Shown piece after piece: positions 43,582 through 51,500 of a stretch of 64,000 nucleotides of DNA (position 1 is its first letter; every line of letters starts with the position of its first letter). A program made the translations under genes and the position numbers. The DNA is from an uncultured Selenomonas sp. Its GTDB lineage: Bacteria > Bacillota > Negativicutes > Selenomonadales > Selenomonadaceae. Where the stretch lies: NCBI GenBank assembly GCA_905372355.1, contig CAJPOT010000007.1, positions 62,001 to 126,000 on the forward strand, written 5' to 3'. The notes under the pieces are model-generated. The model was not told the DNA's origin. It did not search any database and saw nothing but the letters and a program-made list of their open reading frames with translations.

Positions 43582-45456
43582 TCACTCCCCATCTTCCCAC
43601 CGACGCCATACTTTTTCATACGCCGCCTCGACTTCCTGCACATATTGGCGAAAGTTCATCAGCGGTGAGGCGAGGAGCATGTCGCGCTGTTTTTCTCGGA
43701 GCATTTGGAGCGTTTCGGGCGAGCCGGCGAGGATCTTGGCAATCTCCGTATACTCTCGCTCACTCTTGGCGATAAGCTCGGCAAGCCCTGCATTCTCCAA
43801 GAGGCTCGCGCCGAACCTCGCGCCGTGCGTCCCTCCCTTGAGCGTCACGACGGGCACGCCCATGCAGAGCGCCTCGCACGTCGTCAAGCCGCCCGTATAG
43901 GGGGCGGTGTCGAGCGCGATGTCCATGTCGGCGTACTCGGCGAGGTAATCCGAAGAAAAGCCGCGCAGCTCGATGCGCGACGCATCGAGGCCGAGCCTGC
44001 CGAAGCGTTCGACGGCGATCGAGCACCCCTCCTCGCTCCCAAAGAGCCGGCTTTTCAAGAGCAGCCGCGCGTCCGGCACATCTGCCAAGAGCTGCCACCA
44101 TAGAAGCAGCATCGCGTCCGTGACCTTGCTGTAGTTGTTGAAGCAGCCGAAAGTGACATACCCGCGCGAAAGGCACGGCGGCGGCGCGACGTCCGGCATC
44201 GCGACGAACGGCAGGTAGCAGAAGTGGCTGTGCGGCAGGGAGAGCGGACGCTCGCTCCGCTCTTCCCGCGTGCCCTGCGACGCGCCGTCCTCCACCGCGA
44301 GGCGGCACCTTTCGGCTGCCGCGTCTTCCGCTTCCCCCGCCGCATCCAGCACCCGATCCCCAAGCAAATAGTCGATCGTCGAAAGCCCCGTCGACCCCAT
44401 GTAGCCTAGCCCTGTAATCTGCACGGGCGCAGGCTTTCGCGCGAGGACGGCGAGGCAGTTGTCCTTCGTGTGTCCCGAGAGGTCGCAGAGGATGTCGATC
44501 TCGTCTGCCGCGACGAGCCGCGCCGCCTCCTCGGGCAAAAGCCCGAGGATATTCGTCCAGTGAACGCCCGGCTGCTGCGCCATCGTGCGCGACACAGCGT
44601 CCTCGCTGTTGTTCGCATAGCAGAAGACCTCGAAGCGCTCGCGGTCGAAAGCGCGAAGGAGCGGCAGCACGAAGAAGGCGACGGGGTGATGGCGCAGGTC
44701 GGGCGAGATATAGCCGATGCGAAGCCGCGCGTGCGCATGCCGCGCCCGCGTGTGCGTCATGCGCTCCACATCGGAAAAGAAACCGTCGAAGTCCTCGGCC
44801 AGTCCCACAAAAGGCGCACGCTCCTCCACAGCGACATAGTTGAGCGCGAAGAGCGCATTGCTGTACTCCGCAATGGCCTGCGCTTCATCCGCTTCCATTC
44901 GGCTCGCGGCGAGAAAGGCATGGACGCCCTCTGCAGCACTTCCCGCAAGCGTCAGCGCAGAACCCCTGAGGCTATAGCTTTCCGCAAGGAACTTTCGATA
45001 GTAGGCGGCGAGCGGGGCGGGCAGCTTCTCAGCAAGCCGCTCCTCCAAATACGAGATGAGCGCCGCGAGATGCTTAAGCTCCGTGCGCGTCCTGCCCTCG
45101 GCCTTCTCGATGTAAATCTCCTGCAGCGCCGCGCCCGGATGCGCGGGAGCGCTCTCGCGAATGCGGGCGATTTCTGCACGCGCCGCCTCATAGTCGCCGA
45201 GCTGCACGAGAGACGCCGCCAACACATAGCGAAGTTCCACGAGATCGTGAAAAGCCGCCGCCTCGCTGGCAGAAGCCCTCGTCCAAGAGGCAAACGCAGG
45301 CGTGAGCAGCGCACGCACATCCGTATACCGCGCGGCGGCAAAAAGGCGGCTCGCCTCGCCGAGCAAATCGGCAGGCGAGCCGCCTGCAAACGCAGAGAGC
45401 GGCTTCTTCGCTGAGCCGCCCTGCACCCTCTTCTGACGCTTGCTGCGCTTAGCCAT
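43582..45456 (-). CDS. GT41 family (O-GlcNAc transferase-like) glycosyltransferase
   Basis: 624 residues. The N-terminal 220 residues are helical, TPR-like; the C-terminal part is the split GT-B catalytic region of the SPINDLY/OGT family: LRIGYISPDLRHHPVAFF, DILCDLSGHTKDNCLAVLA, ITGLGYMGSTGLSTIDYLL, VTFGCFNNYSKVTDAML, LDTAPYTGGLTTCEALCMGV. Bacterial members transfer a sugar to Ser/Thr; in several flagellated Firmicutes the acceptor is flagellin. Flagellin genes lie 1.8 kb and 15 kb away. ATG 45456 has GGGAGG and overlaps the dehydrogenase by 8 bp. The flagellin link is inferred. Confidence 0.88.
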   Translation of the reverse strand: MAKRSKRQKRVQGGSAKKPLSAFAGGSPADLLGEASRLFAAARYTDVRALLTPAFASWTRASASEAAAFHDLVELRYVLAASLVQLGDYEAARAEIARIRESAPAHPGAALQEIYIEKAEGRTRTELKHLAALISYLEERLAEKLPAPLAAYYRKFLAESYSLRGSALTLAGSAAEGVHAFLAASRMEADEAQAIAEYSNALFALNYVAVEERAPFVGLAEDFDGFFSDVERMTHTRARHAHARLRIGYISPDLRHHPVAFFVLPLLRAFDRERFEVFCYANNSEDAVSRTMAQQPGVHWTNILGLLPEEAARLVAADEIDILCDLSGHTKDNCLAVLARKPAPVQITGLGYMGSTGLSTIDYLLGDRVLDAAGEAEDAAAERCRLAVEDGASQGTREERSERPLSLPHSHFCYLPFVAMPDVAPPPCLSRGYVTFGCFNNYSKVTDAMLLLWWQLLADVPDARLLLKSRLFGSEEGCSIAVERFGRLGLDASRIELRGFSSDYLAEYADMDIALDTAPYTGGLTTCEALCMGVPVVTLKGGTHGARFGASLLENAGLAELIAKSEREYTEIAKILAGSPETLQMLREKQRDMLLASPLMNFRQYVQEVEAAYEKVWRRWEDGE

Positions 45457-46501
45457 GCGCTTCCTCCCCGTTCACGAAGAGCACCTTGCAGTACATCTCC
45501 TGCTTGTCGTGCAGCAAGGCGAACGCCTCCTCGTATTTTTCAAACGGAAAGGTATGCGTCACGAGCGCCTCAGCATCGACCGCATGGCTGCGCATCGCAT
45601 TCATCGCGTCGAGCCATTCGGCAGGGCGTGTGTTGAGGCTGCTCTTCCATGCGCCGTGCAACTCGACCTCCTTCTGCAGCAAGAGATCGTACATGAGGCC
45701 CGTCATCTCAAGGCTCTTCTCCGGCCTTCCCATGACGACGACGCGCCCGCCGCGCTTCACGGACAGCAGCGCCGTCTCCAGCGCACCGCCCTCGCCGAGA
45801 CCCTCGATGCACGCGTCGGCGCCGCGCCCACCCGTCAGGCGCATGACGTAGTTGTAGACGTCCGAGCCCTCGATGTCAACCGACTGCAAAAAGCCCAGCG
45901 AGCGAGCAAACGCCGCCTTCTCCATCGTTCGCGCCACGAGCACAACGTTTCGGACGTCGGCCTCGCGCGCCCAGCTCGCCAGCGCCAGACCGATCGAGCC
46001 GAGTCCGAACACCACGAGCATCGAGCCAGGACCTACGCCCGTCTTGCGGAAAGCATGCAGGGCCACCGCCGCCGCTCCCGTCAGCGCCGCCGCACGAAAG
46101 CTCACGTCGGGCGGCAAAAATACGAGGTTCTGCTTCTTCACCGCTACGAACTCGGCCATGCCGCCCGCACGCCCCGCGCCGTAGAGCTGCATCTCGCCGC
46201 AGTCGCGCGGCCTCCCGTCAAGACACGCCATGCAGCGCCCGCAAAAAAGCATCGGATACGCCGCCGCCGCGCGGCCGACGAGAGCGACATCCTCCGCCTC
46301 GACGATGCGCCCCGCGAACTCATGCCCGAGGATCTGCGGCACATTGCCCTCCGGCGCGCCCGTCTCGTAGACGCTCTTGACGTCGGACATGCTGATACCC
46401 GACGCCTTGACCTCAAGCAGCACCTCGTCCTTCGTGCGCTCGGGGCGCTCCACTTCCTCCAGACGCAGATCACGCGCCCCGTACAGCCGCAATGCCTTCA
46501 T
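45449..46501 (-). CDS. Zinc-type medium-chain dehydrogenase lacking one catalytic zinc Cys
   Basis: 350 residues. MDR family: nucleotide motif VVFGLGSIGLALA and structural zinc Cys at 87, 90, 93 and 101 (CGRCMACLDGRPRDC). At the catalytic zinc site the usual Cys in GIC is Ser37 (KASGISMSD), while His60 and Glu61 (GHEFAG) remain. It may bind zinc weakly or have changed chemistry. The closest look-alikes are galactitol-1-phosphate and threonine dehydrogenases. ATG 46501 overlaps the stop of doc by 4 nt, so its translation is coupled to the toxin gene. Substrate unknown. Confidence 0.82.
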   Translation of the reverse strand: MKALRLYGARDLRLEEVERPERTKDEVLLEVKASGISMSDVKSVYETGAPEGNVPQILGHEFAGRIVEAEDVALVGRAAAAYPMLFCGRCMACLDGRPRDCGEMQLYGAGRAGGMAEFVAVKKQNLVFLPPDVSFRAAALTGAAAVALHAFRKTGVGPGSMLVVFGLGSIGLALASWAREADVRNVVLVARTMEKAAFARSLGFLQSVDIEGSDVYNYVMRLTGGRGADACIEGLGEGGALETALLSVKRGGRVVVMGRPEKSLEMTGLMYDLLLQKEVELHGAWKSSLNTRPAEWLDAMNAMRSHAVDAEALVTHTFPFEKYEEAFALLHDKQEMYCKVLFVNGEEAHG

Positions 46502-46911
46502 CCATGCCACATCCCTTCCATCTCCCGACGCCGCACCTTCTCGCTCAGCCATGTTGCCAGCTCATCGGATGCCATATTGCCCGCTGCCACGTCGATGATG
46601 ACCTCTTCGAGCACAGCGTCCTCTTCCTCCAAGGCACAGCCATTGACCGCGAGGAACACCAGCATCGAATGAAGCGCCGTGCGCTTGTTGCCGTCAAAAA
46701 ACGGGTGGTTCTTCGCAATGCCATAGCACAGCCGCGCCGCCTTCTCCGTCAATGTCGGATAAAGCTCCACGCCGCCGAAACTCTGGAAGGGTGCGTTGAC
46801 CGCCGAGGTCAGCAGCCCCATGTCGCGCACGCCCTTCTCCATGCGGGACGTGCGTTCCATCTCCTCGTGGAAGTAGAGCACATCATCCACCACCAACTGA
46901 ATCTTGCTCAT
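46498..46911 (-). CDS. doc: Doc/Fic family toxin (death-on-curing)
   Basis: 137 residues. The Fic motif is HPFFDGNKRTAL with the catalytic His at 69. The N-terminus IQLVVDDVLYFHEEM and the GLLTSAVNAPFQSFGG segment are typical of the Doc subfamily, which phosphorylates EF-Tu and halts translation. Its start overlaps the stop of the small upstream gene by 4 nt and its stop overlaps the dehydrogenase start by 4 nt. Confidence 0.88.
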   Translation of the reverse strand: MSKIQLVVDDVLYFHEEMERTSRMEKGVRDMGLLTSAVNAPFQSFGGVELYPTLTEKAARLCYGIAKNHPFFDGNKRTALHSMLVFLAVNGCALEEEDAVLEEVIIDVAAGNMASDELATWLSEKVRRREMEGMWHG

Positions 46912-47060
46912 CGGTTCTCCAACTCCTTGTAGAGCTTCGCGTTCTTCTTCATCAGCTCTATGGAAGCCTGCCGAATCAGCTTTGCCGCTTCGAGGCTCGT
47001 CCGGCTCGTCTTTCTCTCCATCTTTTCCTCATTTCTTGCACTCGTCATTGGCTTGCCCAT
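46908..47060 (-). CDS. Small putative antitoxin of Doc
   Basis: 50 residues, MGKPMTSARNEEKMERKTSR at the start, then a long amphipathic helix (LEAAKLIRQASIELMKKN). GAGGAGGGG precedes the ATG at 47060. It overlaps doc by 4 nt and would be made first, as antitoxins usually are. It has no clear Phd DNA-binding domain, so it may only carry the neutralising helix. The role is inferred from position and size. Confidence 0.68.
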   Translation of the reverse strand: MGKPMTSARNEEKMERKTSRTSLEAAKLIRQASIELMKKNAKLYKELENR

Positions 47061-47164
47061 GGCACACCCCTCCTCGCGCCTCGGAAATGCGTTCTTTTCC
47101 TTGCCCTATAGTATACCACACTTTGCCGCCTGCGCCTACTTTTGCTTTTTCTAGTTAAAAGGTC

Positions 47165-47193
47165 TTGCTTTCTTTTTCAATTTCTTTTATAAT
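47165..47193 (+). promoter_or_regulatory. Flagellin promoter (sigma-70 type)
   Basis: TTGCTT (47165-47170), a 17-bp spacer and TATAAT (47188-47193), 50 bp before the flagellin start. A sigma-28-type site was not seen here. Confidence 0.65.
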
Positions 47194-47243
47194 GAACGTA
47201 TACGAATGAACATATCGTCACCAACGAAAGGATGTGCTGCCTC

Positions 47244-48068
47244 ATGGCGATCACACTCGGAAACAACCTCATCCAGCACTCGACCTTGAACCGCATCAAC
47301 CATACATCGAACAACCTCGCGCGTCAGATTTCGAGCGGCACGAAGCACCCGTCCGCCGTATTCGGACCTTCCGCCTATGCCATCGACATGCGCATGAATG
47401 CGAACATCGCCGCCGTCAGCCAGTCGGATGCCAATTCGCAGCGCACGAACGCCATGCTCAAAACGGCGGAAGGCGGCGTAAGCTCGTCCGTCGAAGCACT
47501 CGGCCAGCTGCAGCAGACGCTCCTCAACGCCGCCAACGGCACGAACAGCGACTCCGACCGCCGCGATCTCGGCAAGATGGTCGATCAGACGATCGCCACG
47601 CTCAATGACAACGCCGGCATCCAGTACAACGGCATGAACCTCCTCGACGGCTCGAAGTCCGCGAATGTCGCCTCCCTCGACGGCTCGACGAGCATCACGA
47701 ACCTCGGCGACATGCGCTCTTCCGCGCTCGGCCTGACGGACGCGAACGGCAAGTCCACGCTGAACCTCGGCACGGACGCCGGCATCGCCGATGCCCTCGA
47801 CAAGGTCACGACGGCGCTCAACAAGACGCTCGACCAGGCGACGACCATCGGCGCGGCACAGCAGCGCCTCAATTACCAGTCGGCAAACTTCGTCACGCAG
47901 GAAGAAAACCTCATGGCCGCCTCGACAACGAGCAACGGCACCGACATGGCAAAGGCCGCGAGCGAGTTCAAGAACAACGATACGCAGCAGAAGCTCTTCC
48001 TCTTCGCGCAGAAAGCGCAGATGAACACGATGGCATCCCACTACTCTGCCCTGGCTCTGCTTCGCTAA
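47244..48068 (+). CDS. Short divergent flagellin
   Basis: 274 residues. It has the D0/D1 flagellin pattern: N-terminal NRINHTSNNLARQISSGTKH, AMLKTAEGGVSSSVEALGQL and IQYNGMNLLDGS, and C-terminal TTIGAAQQRLNYQSANFVTQ. The C-terminus (TMASHYSALALLR) departs from the usual QANQ-LSLL ending. The central domain is very short. ATG 47244 is preferred over 47232 for ribosome-site spacing. It could be a minor filament protein or a flagellin whose sugar coat replaces the variable domain; the GT41 gene is close. Confidence 0.85.
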   Translation: MAITLGNNLIQHSTLNRINHTSNNLARQISSGTKHPSAVFGPSAYAIDMRMNANIAAVSQSDANSQRTNAMLKTAEGGVSSSVEALGQLQQTLLNAANGTNSDSDRRDLGKMVDQTIATLNDNAGIQYNGMNLLDGSKSANVASLDGSTSITNLGDMRSSALGLTDANGKSTLNLGTDAGIADALDKVTTALNKTLDQATTIGAAQQRLNYQSANFVTQEENLMAASTTSNGTDMAKAASEFKNNDTQQKLFLFAQKAQMNTMASHYSALALLR

Positions 48069-48169
48069 ACTTGTAATATCTTCTTCCTATCGTCCGAATC
48101 AAATTTTCACTTCTATGCCATCGATAGAATGACTTGCATAACAACAAACAGATATGTTATACTGTAGAT

Positions 48170-48245
48170 GGCAGGAATGTTGTAACGATTCCATAGTACA
48201 TGCACGAAAATCCCCCCAAGATGGTACCTTGGGGGGATTTTCTAT
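48170..48245 (+). ncRNA. Candidate antitoxin RNA of an Fst-like type I system
   Basis: A promoter (TTGCAT at 48134-48139, 18-bp spacer, TATACT at 48158-48163) drives a short transcript that ends at a terminator stem (48207-48220 and 48228-48241). The RNA runs toward the small toxin gene on the other strand, and the terminator stem is symmetrical enough to serve both. It contains GTTGTAACGAT (48179-48189), a direct repeat of 48358-48368 inside the toxin gene, so it can pair with the toxin message. A second copy lies at 63327-63395. Confidence 0.7.
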
Positions 48246-48266
48246 CCTCTTTCTTGCGAGCTGGGA

Positions 48267-48377
48267 TTAAGGCTCAGGCTTGTTGCCTTTCGCTCTCGCG
48301 TCAAGCCATTGACAAAGGTAGTGGCAGACCACCCCTGCCGTGACGGAGAGAAGGAAGGTTGTAACGATATCCTCCAC
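48267..48377 (-). CDS. Fst-like type I toxin peptide
   Basis: 36 residues from GTG 48377, with AGGAGGTG 8 nt upstream: MEDIVTTFLLSVTAGVV, then CHYLCQWLDARAKGN. One membrane helix (about 4-22) is followed by a WLDxR motif and a charged tail, the plan of Fst/Ldr-family membrane toxins. An extended -10 (TGCTATACT, 48441-48433) upstream could be its promoter. The convergent RNA at 48170-48245 overlaps its predicted 3' end. Confidence 0.72.
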   Translation of the reverse strand: MEDIVTTFLLSVTAGVVCHYLCQWLDARAKGNKPEP

Positions 48378-48465
48378 AGCAAATGCACCTCCTTCCCTTG
48401 CCGGTCTGGAGAGGCAACGTATAAAGTATAGCATACTTCGGCACGTTCTGCCATGCACATAGCAG

Positions 48466-48497
48466 AAGGAGGCTCCCGCTGCGGCGGGAGCCTCCTT
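48466..48497 (-). terminator. Terminator after the giant adhesin
   Basis: 14-bp stem AAGGAGGCTCCCGC (48466-48479) and GCGGGAGCCTCCTT (48484-48497) with a 4-base loop. The T-tract is weak on the minus strand. Confidence 0.7.
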
Positions 48498-48522
48498 CCT
48501 TATGCTCAGACGTGCGCGGCGA

Positions 48523-51500
48523 TCATGCTGATGCCTTCGTCTTCTTCTTGATTTCCTCCTCCTCGTCATCGTCGGTATGGCTGTAGCCCTTGCCGCTGTA
48601 GTAGCCGGCACTGCCCACACCCTTGCCCAAGGCATTGGCGAGGCCTCGGTCGGCAGCTTTTGAAGAGCCGTCCGCATAGGAGCCTGCACCGCTCGAAGAG
48701 CCCGAGTTACGCAGACTGCCGCTCGCGCCCGTGCGAGCGTCGCTCGAAGAACCGACGCTCACGCCCGCTGCTGCGGCAAGACCGCGATCAACGACGCTTT
48801 CTGCACCGCCAGTTCTGCCCGCAGAACCGACAGCACTCGTTGCACCCTGCGGCTTGACAGCTGCGCCAGACTGTGCGCCCTGCGGCTTAACACTTGCACC
48901 CGGCTGTGCGCTCGGGCTGTAGTAGCCGCCCGAGCTTGCTGTACCGCCGGCAAGCGCGGCATTGCCGCCCGTCGTACCCTGCGGCTTGACTGCCGCACCA
49001 GACTGTGCGCCCTGCGGCTTAACACTTGCGCCCGGCTGTGCGCTCGGGCTGTAGTAGCCGCCCTGACCTGCTGTGCCGCCGGCAAGCGCGGCGTTGCCGC
49101 CCGTCGTGCCCTGCGGCTTAACGCTTGCACCAGACTGTGCGCCCTGCGGCTTAACACTTGCGCCCGGCTGTGCGCCCGCAACACGCGCGGCTTCATTCGC
49201 CGCGCCCGTCGCGCCCTGCACCTTGCCGTTCATGCCTGCTGTGCCGCTAACGCTCGCACTGCTGCCGATGTTCGTACCTGTGCCTTGCTGGCGGATTCCC
49301 GCAGCGCTGGCATTCGTACTCGTACCCTGCTGCGGCTTCGTGCCGCCGATGTTGACGCCCTCGCCCGTATAGGCGAGCGCGGCGTTAAGATCCTTGCTCT
49401 TGCCGAACGCGTTGCTTTCATCGAAAGCTGCCCTCTCATACACCTTGCTGTCAGGACGTATCGTGCGCTCAGGCACGACCTTGTCGACGCGCGGCGCGAC
49501 GAAGAGCTTGCTCGGCACGGAACGCAGCGTATAGTTGCTGCCGTAGTTGCCGTTCGCCAGCGTTTTCTCGCCGTTCTTCGTGTACCAGCCCAAAATCTCA
49601 TACGGATCCGGGGATCTGTAGTCCACGCTGCCCTTCGGTCCATAGAAGAACACACCGCTGTTGAAGCTCTGCAAATCTTTCTTGACCTTGTCCGTCAGCG
49701 GGCTTCCTTCGTTCGCCTGCGCCGAACCGTCCGCGATGTGACCCGTGAAGTTCATGCCACCCTTACCGACGTACGTCGCCTGCCAATCGGGCAGGACGTC
49801 CAGCGTGCGGCGTCGGATAATGCCCTTGCCGTAGATGGTGTTGTCGCCCTTTGCCGTCGTGATTTCATAGTTCGCGAGGACGGGATTGTGCTCCTCATCC
49901 TTCTTGAAGGTGTAGCGCACCGGGTGATTCTTGTAGTCCTTTGCGTCGCTGTCGGCTGCATTCGCATCAACGTCGCTGTCCTTGTCGTTGCGGTAGACGC
50001 CTTGGACGCCCAGAGCAGTCTTCACGGCATCGCCCTCGCCCTTAACGAGACCGTTCGCCTCATTCTGCTCCGCACTCGCTCCGTTGTAGTTGAAGCTCAG
50101 ATTGTCGAGCGGATTGAGGACGTTCGCCGTGCCGTCGTAAATCTTGTTGGCGTCCTTCGCAGCATCGATCTTGATCTTGCGGCGATCGATCTCGCCTCGG
50201 TTCGACACGATCTGCGCCGTGCGGTCGCCCGACATCAGCGAACTGCCCGCCGCATCGACCAACATGTAGTTGTCGCTGTTCATGGCGATGTCGTACGTCA
50301 CACGCCTGTTCTTGCCGACGTTCTTATTGTCGTACTCCGCTTTTGTCAGCGTCATGCCCCTCGCCTTGTCCTTGGCCTCCCAAGTCGGCTGTGCGGGGGC
50401 GGAAATGCCCGTGACTTTCGCATTCTTGTCCACGAGATTGATGTTGCCCTCGCGGAAAGCCGTCTTCGTTTCAAACGCATCCTTGCCATTGGCGTCCTTG
50501 CCTATGTACCTGCGAAGATCCTGAACTTCCTTCGTGCCGTCGTACTCCTTGACGATCGGCTCATTCTTGAGCGTCGCCGTGATCGGGCGCGGCATGATCT
50601 TCGCCGTATCTTTGAGATTGTCACTGACGAGCTTATAATTGCCCGCCTTGTTCCTGCGATTGGTCAGTTCTATGCCGTCATGGTAGGTGACGTCCTGCGC
50701 CTGCACGCCGTTCTTGTCCTTCTTGACGTTCGGCGAGGCGAACTTGCCGACGTTATGCGTCTGATTGAGCTTGACATCGCCTGCGTCCGCCGCGACGACA
50801 CCTTCATCGCCTACAGCATCCACGAGTTTGAACGTTCGGCTGTGGATATTTCCGTCCTTGACGGCATACTGCGTGCCATCGTAAATCTTGTCCGGCGCAG
50901 CCGTGCTCGCCGGATCGAACGCTACGCGCACGATGCGCGGCGTGATGCTGCCCGTGCCGAGCACGGTGTCGGTTTGCACGCCCGAGGGAAGTGCCGCCGA
51001 CGGCAGCTCGTAGTTGCCCTGCTTGACGGCGTCGCCCGTCTTCTGGAGTCTATACTCCACGAGTTTTCCGTCTTTGAGGACATTGCCCTTGGTGTCTTTG
51101 AGCACGTTGCCCGCGCGGTCTCTTGCCACATCGGCATCGGCCGTGCGCGAGTCCTTGTTGAGGAAATGCGAAGCAGCTGTATCGACCGTGAAGTCAATGC
51201 CGTCGTTCTTGAGCATCTTCGCCGCCTCTTCGTCCGTGACGTGCAGCTTGGAGCGAAGCTCCTGCTGCTTTTTCGCCAGTTCGCCGGCGCTCAAGGAAGG
51301 CGCGGTCAGAGACGACGTGCCGTCGTAGATCTTGCTGTAGGAGTCCGCCTGCACCTCGACCTTCTTCGGCGTGATCACCGCCCTGAGTCCCGACTTGTTG
51401 TCGGTACGGGTATCGGTCGCGGCGTCGCTCAGACGGAGATCGGCGCCGCTCGGGTTCTCCGAAAGCTCCCAATCCTTGTAGCGAGCGCCTTCAGCTTGGT

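Noticed and set aside
48880..49175. CRISPR-like array
   Set aside because: The units are 132 bp, in frame and coding; there are no short spaced repeats or cas genes.
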